From Komagataeibacter intermedius TF2 (GTDB lineage Bacteria; Pseudomonadota; Alphaproteobacteria; Acetobacterales; Acetobacteraceae), in the NCBI RefSeq assembly GCF_000964425.1, contig NZ_BANF01000012.1, positions 83,857 to 147,856 of the forward strand: a stretch of 64,000 bases of DNA, read 5' to 3'. A model generated the notes under the pieces. That model was given only the letters and a program-made list of their open reading frames with translations, was not told the origin of the DNA and did not search any database. Below, piece by piece: positions 44,547 through 53,849 of the stretch. Position 1 is the first letter of the stretch. Every line of letters begins with the position of its first letter. Made by a program: the position numbers and the translations under genes.

Positions 44547-44774
44547 ATGGCTGCCATGTCCTCTTCCGAAATTTCGCGTCTTCAGGTCTGCCTGCGCCGT
44601 CTGCTGGGTTCGCCGGGGCTGACGGTCAATGCACCGCCGCGTGCCGGTCTGTCCGTTGAACTGGCGGTCAATGGTGAAGTGGTGGGTACGGTCCACCGTG
44701 ACGAGGACGAAGGCGAAGTGTCCTATGCCGTCCACATGACCGTGCTGGAAGAAGATCTTCCCGCGCCGAAGTGA
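44547..44774 (+). CDS. DUF3126 family protein
   Basis: A 75-residue protein of the DUF3126 family: SSSEISRLQVCLRRLLGSPG, PPRAGLSVELAVNGEVVGTVHRD and the very conserved DEDEGEVSYAVHMTVLEEDL. Function is unknown. The family is widespread in alphaproteobacteria. The open frame starts at 44475, but family alignment and a GGAG element point to ATG 44547 (44556 also possible). Confidence 0.85.
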   Translation: MAAMSSSEISRLQVCLRRLLGSPGLTVNAPPRAGLSVELAVNGEVVGTVHRDEDEGEVSYAVHMTVLEEDLPAPK

Positions 44775-44822
44775 TTTTCCTGCGGGCCATGGCGGAAGGG
44801 GTCTTCCGCCCGGGCCTGCATG

Positions 44823-45446
44823 TCAGGGCTGGGTAAGTGGCTGGGGCACGGGCCCTGCCGATGCCTCGACCAGCGGGTCATGCCGGGGGGCAGGCAGGTC
44901 CACGCGATGGATCTTCCACTGGAAGGCATGGATGCGCATCTGCAGACGTAGCGGCGTTTCGTTTTCATGTCCCGGCATGATGACGCTTGCCTCGAACACG
45001 CCCGGATGGGTGAAATGCATGTGCACATGCCGCATCAGGCCAAACAGGGTCTGTGGCGCGCTGGGCTGTTCATGCGGCAGGAGATGATCCACCAGCATGC
45101 CCAGCTTGTCGGGGCGCACTTCCTCGTCAATGGCGTTCGACACGGCGGATGATGCGAATGATGCGCCGAATTCCGGCAGTTCGTCATCCGCGTGCTGGGG
45201 GCCAAGCAGGCTGTCGACCGCCTGCGTCTTCAGCCCGTTGCGCACCGATTCCCATTTAAGGCAGGTGTTCAGGCTGCCCATGTCATGCGTGCGGATGGCC
45301 GACGTGATGGACCACAGCGTGAAGAACGGTGACGCGGCGTACAGCGTGGTGGCCGCCGCCAGCGTGCCCGCACAGACCCAGCGCGCCTGCTGGCGGCGCA
45401 GGGTGGCGATGCTGTCGGGAATTTCCATGCGGGAAAGATAAGACAT
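44823..45446 (-). CDS. DUF2939 domain protein
   Basis: A 207-residue protein. An N-terminal membrane helix (WVCAGTLAAATTLYAASPFF) is followed by the DUF2939 pattern: TLWSITSAIRTHDMGSLNTCLKWESVRNGLKTQ, a middle with a possible substrate groove and a C-terminal beta part (LRLQMRIHAFQWKIHRVDLP). It is likely inner-membrane anchored, facing the periplasm. Function is unknown. It converges on the DUF3126 gene. Confidence 0.78.
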   Translation of the reverse strand: MSYLSRMEIPDSIATLRRQQARWVCAGTLAAATTLYAASPFFTLWSITSAIRTHDMGSLNTCLKWESVRNGLKTQAVDSLLGPQHADDELPEFGASFASSAVSNAIDEEVRPDKLGMLVDHLLPHEQPSAPQTLFGLMRHVHMHFTHPGVFEASVIMPGHENETPLRLQMRIHAFQWKIHRVDLPAPRHDPLVEASAGPVPQPLTQP

Positions 45447-45644
45447 TGATTTATACTCCCCCCAGATGGTTTCACGGCTGTTATTAGACTATACTGGAAA
45501 CATATCCGGCATGCATTGGTTTCATGATTGGTTGAAGAAATTATCACGTAATCGTGATCAGATGTCCAGCGCATCCGGCTGCATCCCGCACCGGACGCGG
45601 TGTATCCGCCACGGATGCGCGACCGGTCGGGGCAGGAGGCAGGG

Positions 45645-46469
45645 ATGAATTTTTCCGAAGACGAGATCCAGCGCTACGCGCGCCACATCCTCCTGCCCGA
45701 AGTCGGTGGAACGGGGCAGGACGCCTTGAAAAAGGCCAGTGTTCTGATTGTCGGCGCGGGGGGGCTGGGCTCACCCGTCGCACTCTACCTTGCTGCCGCA
45801 GGTGTCGGGCGGATCGGGCTGGTGGATGATGATGTGGTCGAACTGTCCAACCTGCAGCGTCAGGTCGCCCATGTGACCGACCGGATCGGTCAGCCGAAAG
45901 TCGAGTCGGCCGCCCGTGCCATGCATGCGATCAATCCGGGAACACGGGTTGATTGTCATAACGTCCGGATGACAGCCGATAACGCCCGCACGCTGGTGCG
46001 TGATTATGACCTTGTGTGTGATGGCTGCGATAATTTCACCACCCGCTACCTTGTGGCCGATGCCTGCGCGCTGGAAGGTCGCACCCTGATCTCCGCCGCC
46101 GTGCTGCGGTTCGAGGGACAGCTGTCCACGTTCCGTCCGGGGGGGCCGTGTTATCGCTGCCTGTATCCCGAAGCCCCGCCCGCCGGTACGGTGCCGTCCT
46201 GCGCGGAAGCGGGCGTGTTCGGCGCGGTGACAGGGGTGATGGGCACGTTGCAGGCGACCGAGGCGCTGAAGGAAATCCTGCAGATCGGCGAAAGCCTGGC
46301 CGGGCGGCTGCTGGTGTGGGATGCGCTGGCCATGCGCTTCCATACCATTACCCTGCCGGCTGATCCCGACTGCGCGCTGTGTGGTGCGCATCCGGCCATT
46401 CACGACCTGTCCGCCCACCGTGACGCAGCCCCCGTGGCCTGCGGGGTGGCGGAAGGGGCGGCATCATGA
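45645..46469 (+). CDS. MoeB/ThiF/HesA-type adenylyltransferase
   Basis: A 274-residue E1-like enzyme that adenylates the C-terminus of a small sulfur carrier (MoaD or ThiS). It shows RYARHILLPEVGGTGQDALKK, the ATP-binding VGAGGLGSPVALYLAAAGVG, LSNLQRQV, CDGCDNFTTRYLVADAC, the catalytic-cysteine region GTVPSCAEAGVFG and two CxxC zinc pairs (CYRC and CALC). No C-terminal rhodanese domain is present. ATG 45645 follows AGGAGG by seven bases. It overlaps the DsrE-like gene by four bases. Confidence 0.9.
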   Translation: MNFSEDEIQRYARHILLPEVGGTGQDALKKASVLIVGAGGLGSPVALYLAAAGVGRIGLVDDDVVELSNLQRQVAHVTDRIGQPKVESAARAMHAINPGTRVDCHNVRMTADNARTLVRDYDLVCDGCDNFTTRYLVADACALEGRTLISAAVLRFEGQLSTFRPGGPCYRCLYPEAPPAGTVPSCAEAGVFGAVTGVMGTLQATEALKEILQIGESLAGRLLVWDALAMRFHTITLPADPDCALCGAHPAIHDLSAHRDAAPVACGVAEGAAS

Positions 46470-46852
46470 TGCATGACGACGGGGCGCTGGCCATCCTGTT
46501 ATATGATGGCGCATATGCCCGCGCGCATTATGCGTTTGTAATGGCGGCAGGCGCGCTGGCCATTGACCGTCCCGTCATCATGTTCGCGGCGGGACGCGGG
46601 GTGCATGCGCTGGCGCGTGACTGGAGCGGGCTGCATGATGCGGGTGACGATGCATTGGTGCGCGCGCGTGGGGTCGCGGGCATGGATACGTTGCGCGATG
46701 CGGTAATTGAACTGGATGCGACACTTATGGCCTGTGAAGCAGCGCTGAAACTGTGCGATCTTCCGGCGGGCCGCCTGCTGCCTGGCGTGCAGGTGGCGGG
46801 TGTGCCCGCTTTTCTTGAAGCCGCCCGGGGGCGGCAGATCATAACCCTGTAA
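46466..46852 (+). CDS. DsrE-family protein
   Basis: A 128-residue protein of the DsrE/DsrF-like family, with an alpha/beta fold beginning ALAILLYDGAYARAHYAFVMA and a cysteine-bearing MACEAALKLCDLP segment corresponding to the region that can carry a persulfide. Family members relay sulfur or act as disulfide-linked subunits. Coupling to the MoeB-like gene (ATGA overlap) suggests a sulfur-transfer role, but this is inferred from context. Confidence 0.72.
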   Translation: MMHDDGALAILLYDGAYARAHYAFVMAAGALAIDRPVIMFAAGRGVHALARDWSGLHDAGDDALVRARGVAGMDTLRDAVIELDATLMACEAALKLCDLPAGRLLPGVQVAGVPAFLEAARGRQIITL

Positions 46853-46867
46853 GGATCAGAGAACACG

Positions 46868-47860
46868 ATGGCGCAGTGCGTGCGGCATGAATTCCTTGCG
46901 CGACCGGCCCGTGTGCCGTCCCGCGTCCCCGTGCGGTGGGGGTATCTGACAGCCTGTGCGGCGGTTCTGCTTATGGGTGGGGGGCACATGGATCGTGCCG
47001 TGGCGCAGGCCACGACGCACCATCACGCCCATCATGGCAAGACGGCTGCCGGCACGACATCCCTGGGCACGTCGTCCCCCCATGCCCATCTGGGCAGGGA
47101 GAAGAAAACCCACGCGGCAGGGGGGCGACACCACCACCATGCCGCCGCCGTGGCCGGTGTGGCGGCGGGGGCCGCGACCGGCGTCGGGGCGGCTGCGGTT
47201 GCCGGTAGCGCGCAGCAGCCCGCGCCGTCTGCGCATGCGACCGCGGCTGCCGCGCCGGATGCACCGCCTGCGGCGCCTGCCCCGGTGGATAATACCAAGG
47301 GCAGCGTGACCGGCCTGCCGCTGCCGCGCTTTGCCGCGTTCCGCGCGGATGAGGTCAACCTGCGCACCGGGCCGGGCCAGCGCTATCCCATCGACTGGGT
47401 GTACCACCGTCGCGGCCTGCCGGTGAAAATCGAGCGTGAGTTCGATGTCTGGCGCCTGGTGGAGGATTCGGATGGCCAGAAGGGCTGGGTCCATCAGGCA
47501 ACCCTGGTGGGAACCCGCACGTTTGTCATTCCGGGACTGCCCCCACAGGGCGACGCCCGGCAGGCAGGCCAGCCCACCGCCAAGGAAACCGACGTGATCG
47601 GCCGTGCGGATACGCGCATTGTCGGTCACGTGGCGGATGTGGCTGATGCGGCGGACATAAAGGGCGGGGTCATGCTGCGTTCGGATGCCAGCCCGACATC
47701 ATCCGTCGTGGCCGTGCTGCGCCCCGGCGTGGTGGGCACCGTGCGCCAGTGCCCGGCGGGAACGTCGTGGTGCAAGGTATCGGTCAAGCAGTACAGCGGC
47801 TGGCTGGAACGCAGCACGATGTGGGGGCTGTTGCCGCAGGAGGTCATATCCCCCTCCTGA
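46868..47860 (+). CDS. Exported protein with two SH3b domains and a His-rich N-terminal region
   Basis: A 330-residue protein with an uncleaved or Sec signal region (WGYLTACAAVLLMGGG), a His-rich region (TTHHHAHHGKT and GGRHHHHAAAV) and an Ala/Gly/Pro-rich linker. Two SH3-like modules follow, the first with DEVNLRTGPGQRYPIDWVY and DGQKGWVHQATL, the second with GGVMLRSDASPTSSVVAVL and KVSVKQYSGWLERS. The SH3b fold suggests binding to peptidoglycan or a periplasmic partner, and the His clusters could bind metal ions. It follows the DsrE gene by 15 bases. Confidence 0.8.
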   Translation: MAQCVRHEFLARPARVPSRVPVRWGYLTACAAVLLMGGGHMDRAVAQATTHHHAHHGKTAAGTTSLGTSSPHAHLGREKKTHAAGGRHHHHAAAVAGVAAGAATGVGAAAVAGSAQQPAPSAHATAAAAPDAPPAAPAPVDNTKGSVTGLPLPRFAAFRADEVNLRTGPGQRYPIDWVYHRRGLPVKIEREFDVWRLVEDSDGQKGWVHQATLVGTRTFVIPGLPPQGDARQAGQPTAKETDVIGRADTRIVGHVADVADAADIKGGVMLRSDASPTSSVVAVLRPGVVGTVRQCPAGTSWCKVSVKQYSGWLERSTMWGLLPQEVISPS

Positions 47861-47889
47861 TGACTGATGGAAACAGGCTGGAGAAGAAA

Positions 47890-49329
47890 ATGCCGGATAC
47901 CCCCTATCGCGCCCTGCGCCGGACCAAGATCGTTTCAACCCTGGGTCCGGCCACGTCAGATCACGCGACCATCCGTGCGCTGGCCGTGGCGGGGGTGGAT
48001 GTATTCCGGCTCAATTTTTCCCATGGCACCCATGCCGATCATGCGGCCCGCCATGCCGTGATCCGTGATGTCGAGGCCGAACTGGGCCGCCCCATTGGCA
48101 TTCTGGCCGACGTGCAGGGCCCAAAGCTGCGCGTGGGCAATTTTTCCAATGGGAAGGTGCAGCTGAGTGCTGGCGCACGCTTCCGGCTGGATCTTGATCC
48201 CACGCCGGGGAACGAGACGCGGGTCAGCCTGCCGCATCCCGAAATCATTGCCGCCGCTGCCGAGGGCAGCACCCTGCTGCTTGATGACGGGCGTCTGGCG
48301 TTGCAGGTATGCGGGCGTAGCGATGATTTCCTTTTGACGGAGGTCGTGCTGGGTGGTCCGCTGTCGGATCACAAGGGGGTCAACGTGCCCGATGTGGTCC
48401 TGCCCATTCCCGCGCTGACGGACAAGGACCGGGTGGACATGGCCTTTGCGCTGGACCTTGGCATCGAATATGTCGGCCTGTCCTTCGTGCAGCGGCCCGA
48501 GGACGTGCGCGAAGCCCGGAAGCTGGCTGCTGGCCGCGCATGGATCATGACCAAGCTGGAAAAACCGCAGGCCATGGATAACCTGCATGAAATCGTGGCC
48601 CTGTCGGATGCTGTGATGGTGGCGCGTGGCGATCTGGGTGTCGAACTGCCCCCTGAACGCGTGCCGCTGGCGCAGAAGCGCATCATCCGCGTCGCCCGGC
48701 AGCTTGGCCGCCCTGTCGTGGTAGCGACCCAGATGCTTGAAAGCATGGTCTCCGCTCCCACCCCCACTCGTGCGGAGGCGTCGGACGTGGCGACGGCCGT
48801 GTTTGACGGGGCGGACGCCGTCATGCTGTCGGCCGAAACGGCGGTGGGGTCATATCCGCGTGAAGCCGTCGCCATCATGGACCGGATCGTGCGCAGGGTG
48901 GAGGAAGACGAGGTCTGGCGTCGCCAGATGGAAACCTCCAGCCCCGACCCGGACCATGACGTGCCTGGCGCGATTGCCGCCGCCGCCCGGCAGATTTCCA
49001 CCACCCTTGATGCCGCCGCCGTGGTGGCCTTCACCCTGTCGGGCCGCACGGCGCTGCGCATTGCGCGCGAACGGCCCACCTGTCCCATTCTTGGCCTGAC
49101 GCCAACCGATGATATCGCCCGCAGGCTGGCGGTGGCGTGGGGCGTGCAGGCGGTCTCGGTCGGGCAGGAAGCCCCCGTCCATAATATCGAAAGCGTGGTG
49201 GATCAGGCGCTGGCGGTGACCAAGGGCGATGGCTATGGCGTGGCGGGGGACGCGGTGGTGATCGTGGCCGGACTGCCATTCGGGGTGGCGGGCAGCACCA
49301 ATACGCTGCGGATTGCCACCGTTAGCTGA
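47890..49329 (+). CDS. pyk: Pyruvate kinase
   Basis: A 479-residue glycolytic enzyme producing pyruvate and ATP from PEP and ADP. It has KIVSTLGPATSD, VFRLNFSHG, the metal/substrate segment WIMTKLEKPQAMDNL, DAVMVARGDLGVELP, VVVATQMLESM and an alpha/beta C-terminal domain. The frame is open to 47749, but GGAG seven bases before ATG 47890 and the family N-terminus fix the start. It sits 29 bases after the SH3b gene. Confidence 0.95.
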   Translation: MPDTPYRALRRTKIVSTLGPATSDHATIRALAVAGVDVFRLNFSHGTHADHAARHAVIRDVEAELGRPIGILADVQGPKLRVGNFSNGKVQLSAGARFRLDLDPTPGNETRVSLPHPEIIAAAAEGSTLLLDDGRLALQVCGRSDDFLLTEVVLGGPLSDHKGVNVPDVVLPIPALTDKDRVDMAFALDLGIEYVGLSFVQRPEDVREARKLAAGRAWIMTKLEKPQAMDNLHEIVALSDAVMVARGDLGVELPPERVPLAQKRIIRVARQLGRPVVVATQMLESMVSAPTPTRAEASDVATAVFDGADAVMLSAETAVGSYPREAVAIMDRIVRRVEEDEVWRRQMETSSPDPDHDVPGAIAAAARQISTTLDAAAVVAFTLSGRTALRIARERPTCPILGLTPTDDIARRLAVAWGVQAVSVGQEAPVHNIESVVDQALAVTKGDGYGVAGDAVVIVAGLPFGVAGSTNTLRIATVS

Positions 49330-49371
49330 AGCTTTTTTCAAGAAGCATCCTGAAACGCCGCCCGGAAACTT
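49329..49371. repeat. Dispersed palindrome, copy 6 (partly degenerate)
   Basis: AAGCTTTTTTCAAGAAGC then CGCCGCCCGGAAACTTCTG. The core GCTTTTTTC-AAGAAGC resembles the other copies but has decayed. It lies in the 63-base gap between convergent pyk and tyrA, a typical terminator position. Confidence 0.6.
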
Positions 49372-49392
49372 CTGTTTTTTAAAAATCCGTTT

Positions 49393-50295
49393 TCAGGCCT
49401 GCCGGTTTTCAATCAGGCTGCGCCGGATGGCGCGGCCGCGCTTGATGCGGCTGACGATCACGTCTTCATCGCCGGTGCGGATGGCGTTGCCCATGGCCTG
49501 CGCATCCGCGATGAAGCGGTCGAGCATGTCCAGCAACGCCTCGCGGTTGTTCAGGAAGATGTCGCGCCACATGGTTGGATCGGACGCCGCGATGCGGGTG
49601 AAATCCCGAAAGCCCGATGCCGCGAAATCCAGCACTTCCGATCGCGTTTCATCGGCCAGGTCATCTGCCGTGCCGCATATGGTGAAGGCCAGCAGGTGCG
49701 GCAGGTGACTGACGATCGCACAGACGCGGTCGTGATGGTCAACGGTCATGCTGCGCACGCGCGCGCCCATCATTTCCCATAAGTTCGTGACGCGCCTGAT
49801 GGCGTCGGCCGGGGTATGTCCGGGCGGGGTCAGCAGGCACCACCTGTCCTCGAACAGGGTGGCGAACCCGGCATCCGGGCCGGAAAACTCGGTGCCCGCC
49901 ATGGGGTGCGCGGGGATGAAGGCAATATCGGGATGCTGCGCCAGCAGCGGTGTCATGGCCTCCATGACCGTGGTCTTGACCGACCCGACCTCGCTCAGGA
50001 TCGCCCCCTTTTTCATGACCGGCATGACCTGGGCCGCAACCATGGCGATCGCGCCCACCGGCACGCATATGATCACGCAGTCCGCATCGCGCGCGGCGGT
50101 GGCGGGATCGGATTCGATCTGGTCGGCAATGCCCAGTTCGGCCACGCGGGCGCGGACCTCGGGGCTTATGTCACAGGCCACCAGCCGGCGTGCGATGCGC
50201 CGGTCTTCCATGCCGCGCCGCAGGATGGAGGACCCGATCAGGCCGGGGCCGATAATGACCAGCGTATCGAACAGGGGCGCGGGTAGGTCCGTCAT
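49393..50295 (-). CDS. tyrA: Prephenate/arogenate dehydrogenase
   Basis: A 300-residue NAD-dependent dehydrogenase of tyrosine synthesis. The cofactor motif is VIIGPGLIGSSILR, and VGSVKTTVMEAM and PAHPMAGTEFSGPDAGFATLFE are the core motifs with the catalytic histidine. SHLPHLLAF is the second half's family block. The open frame extends to 50460, but ATG 50295 gives the normal start. In related genomes it is called tyrC (cyclohexadienyl dehydrogenase). The stop faces pyk and the start follows the HpnL-like gene by 45 bases on the same strand. Confidence 0.92.
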   Translation of the reverse strand: MTDLPAPLFDTLVIIGPGLIGSSILRRGMEDRRIARRLVACDISPEVRARVAELGIADQIESDPATAARDADCVIICVPVGAIAMVAAQVMPVMKKGAILSEVGSVKTTVMEAMTPLLAQHPDIAFIPAHPMAGTEFSGPDAGFATLFEDRWCLLTPPGHTPADAIRRVTNLWEMMGARVRSMTVDHHDRVCAIVSHLPHLLAFTICGTADDLADETRSEVLDFAASGFRDFTRIAASDPTMWRDIFLNNREALLDMLDRFIADAQAMGNAIRTGDEDVIVSRIKRGRAIRRSLIENRQA

Positions 50296-50339
50296 GGTGG
50301 GTCTTGTCTGGCTCTGGTGGGGGTCACAGGGGCGCGGGA

Positions 50340-51416
50340 TCAATCCCGCGTGATGTCCGTGGGCGGCGCGGGGTCGTGGATGGACACGGGGGCGACCGCC
50401 GGCGCGGTATCCGGCTGTGTGGAGCGGCGGCGCAGGGCGCGCATTTCCATTCCCTGCCACAGCAGCAGCATGGGAATGCCGATCACCAGTTCACGCCCGC
50501 GGCGCAGCAGCGACAGCCCCAGCGAGACGGACGGCGCGATGCCAAAGGCCGAGCCAAGGGCGATGTAGGCGGCTTCCTGCACCCCCAGCCCGGCCGGCAC
50601 CAGGAATGACACGGACATGATGCCGCAGGCCACGCCCTCGATCGCGATGGCGCCGCTGAAGCCCAGATGCGCACCAAGGAAGTAGTAGGCCACCCAGATC
50701 GTGGCCGCACTGCCCAGCCAGCCCACGTAATGCAGCAGCGCCCCCTGCACGATGCGGCTGGGGTGCGACCAGATGGCGTCAAAGCGTTCCTGTATGCTGT
50801 CGGCGCTGCTCAGCATCGCGTCCTGCCACTGGGCGGCCATGTTGTTGCCCAGCATCTTGCCCGCGCGCTTGAGCAGGTCGCCACCACGGCGCTGGGTATA
50901 GACAAAACCCGCGATGCCCATGCTCAGCAGCACAAGGCCGATCATGACCGGCCGGGCGAACGGGCTGGACTGCTGGTGGGCCACCAGGCACACCACGGCG
51001 GTCAGGATGAACAGGATCTGGCCCATCACCTCGGTGGTGATGTCCACCAGGTTGGCGCAGGCGGCTTCGCTGCCATCGATATGGCGGCCCTTTGTCCCGG
51101 CGAACAGGTCGCTCGAACATGTGGCCCGGATGCCCAGCACCATGCCGCCCAGCTGCGAAAACGGCAGGCAGGACGCGGCGGCGTCACGGATCATGCGCGA
51201 AACCAGCAGCTGCACGAACGGAATGTCCCGGCAAGCCGCGTGCCACGCAAGACCCAGTATTGCATCGACTGCAAGCTGGGCCATGACGGTCGCCATGAAG
51301 CCGGCGAACCCGATGGAGACGATGGCCTTCATGACCGAACCCGCCCCAAGCCACGCGGTGCAGCCAGTCAGCAGGGCCAGGCCAAGGATGGCCAGCAGGA
51401 TGGTGAGCTTTCTCAA
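50340..51416 (-). CDS. hpnL: Putative hopanoid-associated membrane protein HpnL
   Basis: A 358-residue protein with about eight membrane helices of the LPG-synthase-transmembrane/HpnL family. It shows SQLGGMVLGIRATC, MSVSFLVPAGLGVQEAAYIALGSAFGI and RRGRELVIGIPMLLLWQG. Its N-terminus looks like a lipoprotein or membrane signal (ALLTGCTAW), which is probably just a helix. It is divergent from the hpnA operon with 194 bases between, the expected location for hpnL. A paralogue lies at 35831-36841. Confidence 0.85.
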   Translation of the reverse strand: MRKLTILLAILGLALLTGCTAWLGAGSVMKAIVSIGFAGFMATVMAQLAVDAILGLAWHAACRDIPFVQLLVSRMIRDAAASCLPFSQLGGMVLGIRATCSSDLFAGTKGRHIDGSEAACANLVDITTEVMGQILFILTAVVCLVAHQQSSPFARPVMIGLVLLSMGIAGFVYTQRRGGDLLKRAGKMLGNNMAAQWQDAMLSSADSIQERFDAIWSHPSRIVQGALLHYVGWLGSAATIWVAYYFLGAHLGFSGAIAIEGVACGIMSVSFLVPAGLGVQEAAYIALGSAFGIAPSVSLGLSLLRRGRELVIGIPMLLLWQGMEMRALRRRSTQPDTAPAVAPVSIHDPAPPTDITRD

Positions 51417-51610
51417 AAAAGATCCGTCTTGGTCTGTTGGCGTCGGGACACCGGGTAAAATTCATGCCTCAGTGGCCGGTTGTGCCTGACTTACACTACA
51501 GCAGGGTCTGGCGCCACCGGGAGGTGTCGGGATAAATGGAACGCCCGCTGGTTGCGAGTCCGTAATCGCAATCGTGAATTCTGTCCCCTGACGGAGCGAT
51601 CGTTCAGACC

Positions 51611-52606
51611 ATGACTGCCCCAACCCTTGTAACCGGTGCGACCGGTTTTGTCGGCTCCGCCGTTGCCCGTAATCTGGTGGAGCGTGGCCATACCCTCCGG
51701 CTCATGGTGCGCAAGGGAAGCGACCTGACCAACCTGCGTGACCTGCCCGCCGAACTGGTGGAAGGGGACCTGTCCAGCCCCGACAGTTTCGATGCGGCGG
51801 TAAAGGGCTGCCGCTACGTGTTCCATGTGGCGGCGGATTACCGGCTGTGGGTTCCCGACCCGGTGCCCATGATGATCGCCAACGTGGAAGGCACGCGCGC
51901 GCTGATGCTGGCGGCGCAGAAGGCAGGGGTGGAGCGGATCGTCTACTGCTCGTCCGTCGCGGCCCTTGGCCTGATTGGTGACGGCACGATTTCCGATGAG
52001 GAAACGCCGGTTCATGAACATGGCGTGATCGGCATCTACAAACGTTCCAAATACCGTGCCGAGCAGGAAGTCCTGCGCCTGGTGCATGAACGCGCGCTGC
52101 CTGCCGTGATCGTGAACCCGTCCACGCCCGTGGGCCCGCGTGACATCAAGCCCACGCCCACGGGGCAGATGATCCTGGACTGCGCGGCGGGCCGCATGCC
52201 GGCCTATGTCGATACCGGTGTCAACATCGTACACGTGGATGACGTGGCCGAGGGGCATGCGCTGGCGCTGGAGCGCGGGCGGATCGGGGAAAAATACATT
52301 CTGGGTGGCCAGAATTACCTGCTGCGCGACCTGTTCGCCATGACGGCCGAGATCGCGGGCGTGGCCCCGCCGCGCATAAGCCTGCCGCAGGCCGTGATCT
52401 GGCCCGTGGCCGTGGCCAGCGAATGGCTGTCCCGCGCATTTGGCATCGCGCCACGGGTGACGACCGAAATGCTGGCCATGTCGCACAAGAAGATGTTTTT
52501 TTCCTCTGACAAGGCAATCCGGGAACTGGGCTATGCCCCCCGTCCCGCGCGGGACGCGGTGAAGGACGCCATCGACTGGTTCCGACAGCATGGGATGCTG
52601 GATTGA
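51611..52606 (+). CDS. hpnA: Hopanoid-associated NAD-dependent epimerase/dehydratase HpnA
   Basis: A 331-residue extended SDR. The cofactor motif TGATGFVGSAVARNL and the catalytic YxxxK (YKRSK) with upstream Ser (YCSSVAALG) are present, and VNPSTPVGPRDIKPTPTGQMI is an HpnA block. The family is tied to hopanoid side-chain chemistry; HpnA is reported to act on the ribosyl-hopane head in some bacteria. It is the first gene of the hpn operon on the plus strand. Confidence 0.93.
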   Translation: MTAPTLVTGATGFVGSAVARNLVERGHTLRLMVRKGSDLTNLRDLPAELVEGDLSSPDSFDAAVKGCRYVFHVAADYRLWVPDPVPMMIANVEGTRALMLAAQKAGVERIVYCSSVAALGLIGDGTISDEETPVHEHGVIGIYKRSKYRAEQEVLRLVHERALPAVIVNPSTPVGPRDIKPTPTGQMILDCAAGRMPAYVDTGVNIVHVDDVAEGHALALERGRIGEKYILGGQNYLLRDLFAMTAEIAGVAPPRISLPQAVIWPVAVASEWLSRAFGIAPRVTTEMLAMSHKKMFFSSDKAIRELGYAPRPARDAVKDAIDWFRQHGMLD

Positions 52607-52616
52607 GGACCCTGTC

Positions 52617-53849
52617 ATGCTGCTGCTTCCCCTATCCATTCTGGTGTTCGTTATCTGGGTCGGGCTGATTTTCTGTCATGGCTGGTTCTGGCAGGCGGGG
52701 CCGATCCTTACCCCCGTGCGGGGTGCGCAGCTCAAACGCGCGGACTGTCCCGAAGTCTGCATCGTGGTGCCCGCGCGGGATGAAGCGGCATCGGTCGTGC
52801 CATGCATAAGTTCCCTGCTGGCGCAGGATTATCCGGGTGAGATGCATGTCATCCTGGTGGATGACAACAGCACCGATGGCACGGGCCGGCTGGCGCGCGC
52901 CATTCCCGACCCGCGCAGGCGGCTGACGGTGGTCAGTGGAAAGGCGCGGCCCGCGGGCTGGAGTGGCAAGCTGTGGGCAGTGGCGCAGGGCGTTGCGCGG
53001 GCGCGGGAGATGATGCCCGATTCCACGGGGTTCGTGCTGCTGACCGATGCGGACATCACCCATGACCCGCGCCATGTCTCGACCCTGGTGGCCAAGGCGC
53101 AGGCGGGGAAGCTGGATCAGGTATCGGAAATGGTGGAGCTGAACTGCGCCAGTCCCGCCGAGCGCATGCTGGTCCCGGCGTTCGTTTTCTTTTTCGCGCT
53201 GCTGTACCCCTTCGCCAGCGTGAACAACCCGCGCAGCAGGGTGGCGGGGGCAGCAGGCGGCACGGTGCTGGTGCGCTGGAGCGCGCTTGCGCGGATCGGC
53301 GGAATCGAAAGCCTGCGCGGCGCGCTGATCGATGACTGCACGCTGGCGGCCCACATCAAGCATGGCGGCGGGCGGATATATCTGGGGCACAGCTGCCTTG
53401 CCCGTTCCATCCGGCCCTATCCCCACCCGGCGGATATCTGGCGCATGGTGGCGCGCACGGCCTATGTGCAGCTTGGCTATTCGCCGTTCATGCTGGTGGG
53501 CACCGTCATCGGCATGGTGCTGGTCTGGATCGTGCCGCTGCAGCTTGCGCTGTTCAGCCACGGCCTGCCGTGCCTGCTGGGGGCGGGGGCGTGGGTCATG
53601 TCCATGGCGTCGTACACCCCCACCTTGCGGCGTTTTAACCAGTCACCGGCATGGGCGCTGTTGCTGCCGGTCATTGCCGGGTTCTATACGCTGGCAACGA
53701 TCGGTTCGGCGCTGGACCACCATCGGGGCCGGGGCGTGGTATGGAAAAGCCGCGCCTATACCGAACCCGATGGCGCGATTTCGACACATATGCGCGGTGA
53801 GGGCACCGCAGCCGTAATGAAACGCAGCATGGGGGATGACGTAGGGTGA
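52617..53849 (+). CDS. hpnB: Hopanoid glycosyltransferase HpnB
   Basis: A 410-residue membrane GT2 enzyme with one N-terminal helix, the nucleotide-binding VCIVVPARDEAASV, VDDNSTDGTGR and LLTDADITHDPRH acid motifs and about three C-terminal helices. It is the HpnB family member. The start at ATG 52617 (GAGGA eight bases upstream) lies ten bases after the hpnA stop. It overlaps hpnC by four bases (GTGA). Confidence 0.92.
   Translation: MLLLPLSILVFVIWVGLIFCHGWFWQAGPILTPVRGAQLKRADCPEVCIVVPARDEAASVVPCISSLLAQDYPGEMHVILVDDNSTDGTGRLARAIPDPRRRLTVVSGKARPAGWSGKLWAVAQGVARAREMMPDSTGFVLLTDADITHDPRHVSTLVAKAQAGKLDQVSEMVELNCASPAERMLVPAFVFFFALLYPFASVNNPRSRVAGAAGGTVLVRWSALARIGGIESLRGALIDDCTLAAHIKHGGGRIYLGHSCLARSIRPYPHPADIWRMVARTAYVQLGYSPFMLVGTVIGMVLVWIVPLQLALFSHGLPCLLGAGAWVMSMASYTPTLRRFNQSPAWALLLPVIAGFYTLATIGSALDHHRGRGVVWKSRAYTEPDGAISTHMRGEGTAAVMKRSMGDDVG

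Noticed and set aside
51384..51416. Lipoprotein signal in HpnL (LLTGC)
   Set aside because: The cysteine lies inside the first helix of a polytopic membrane protein, so lipidation is unlikely.
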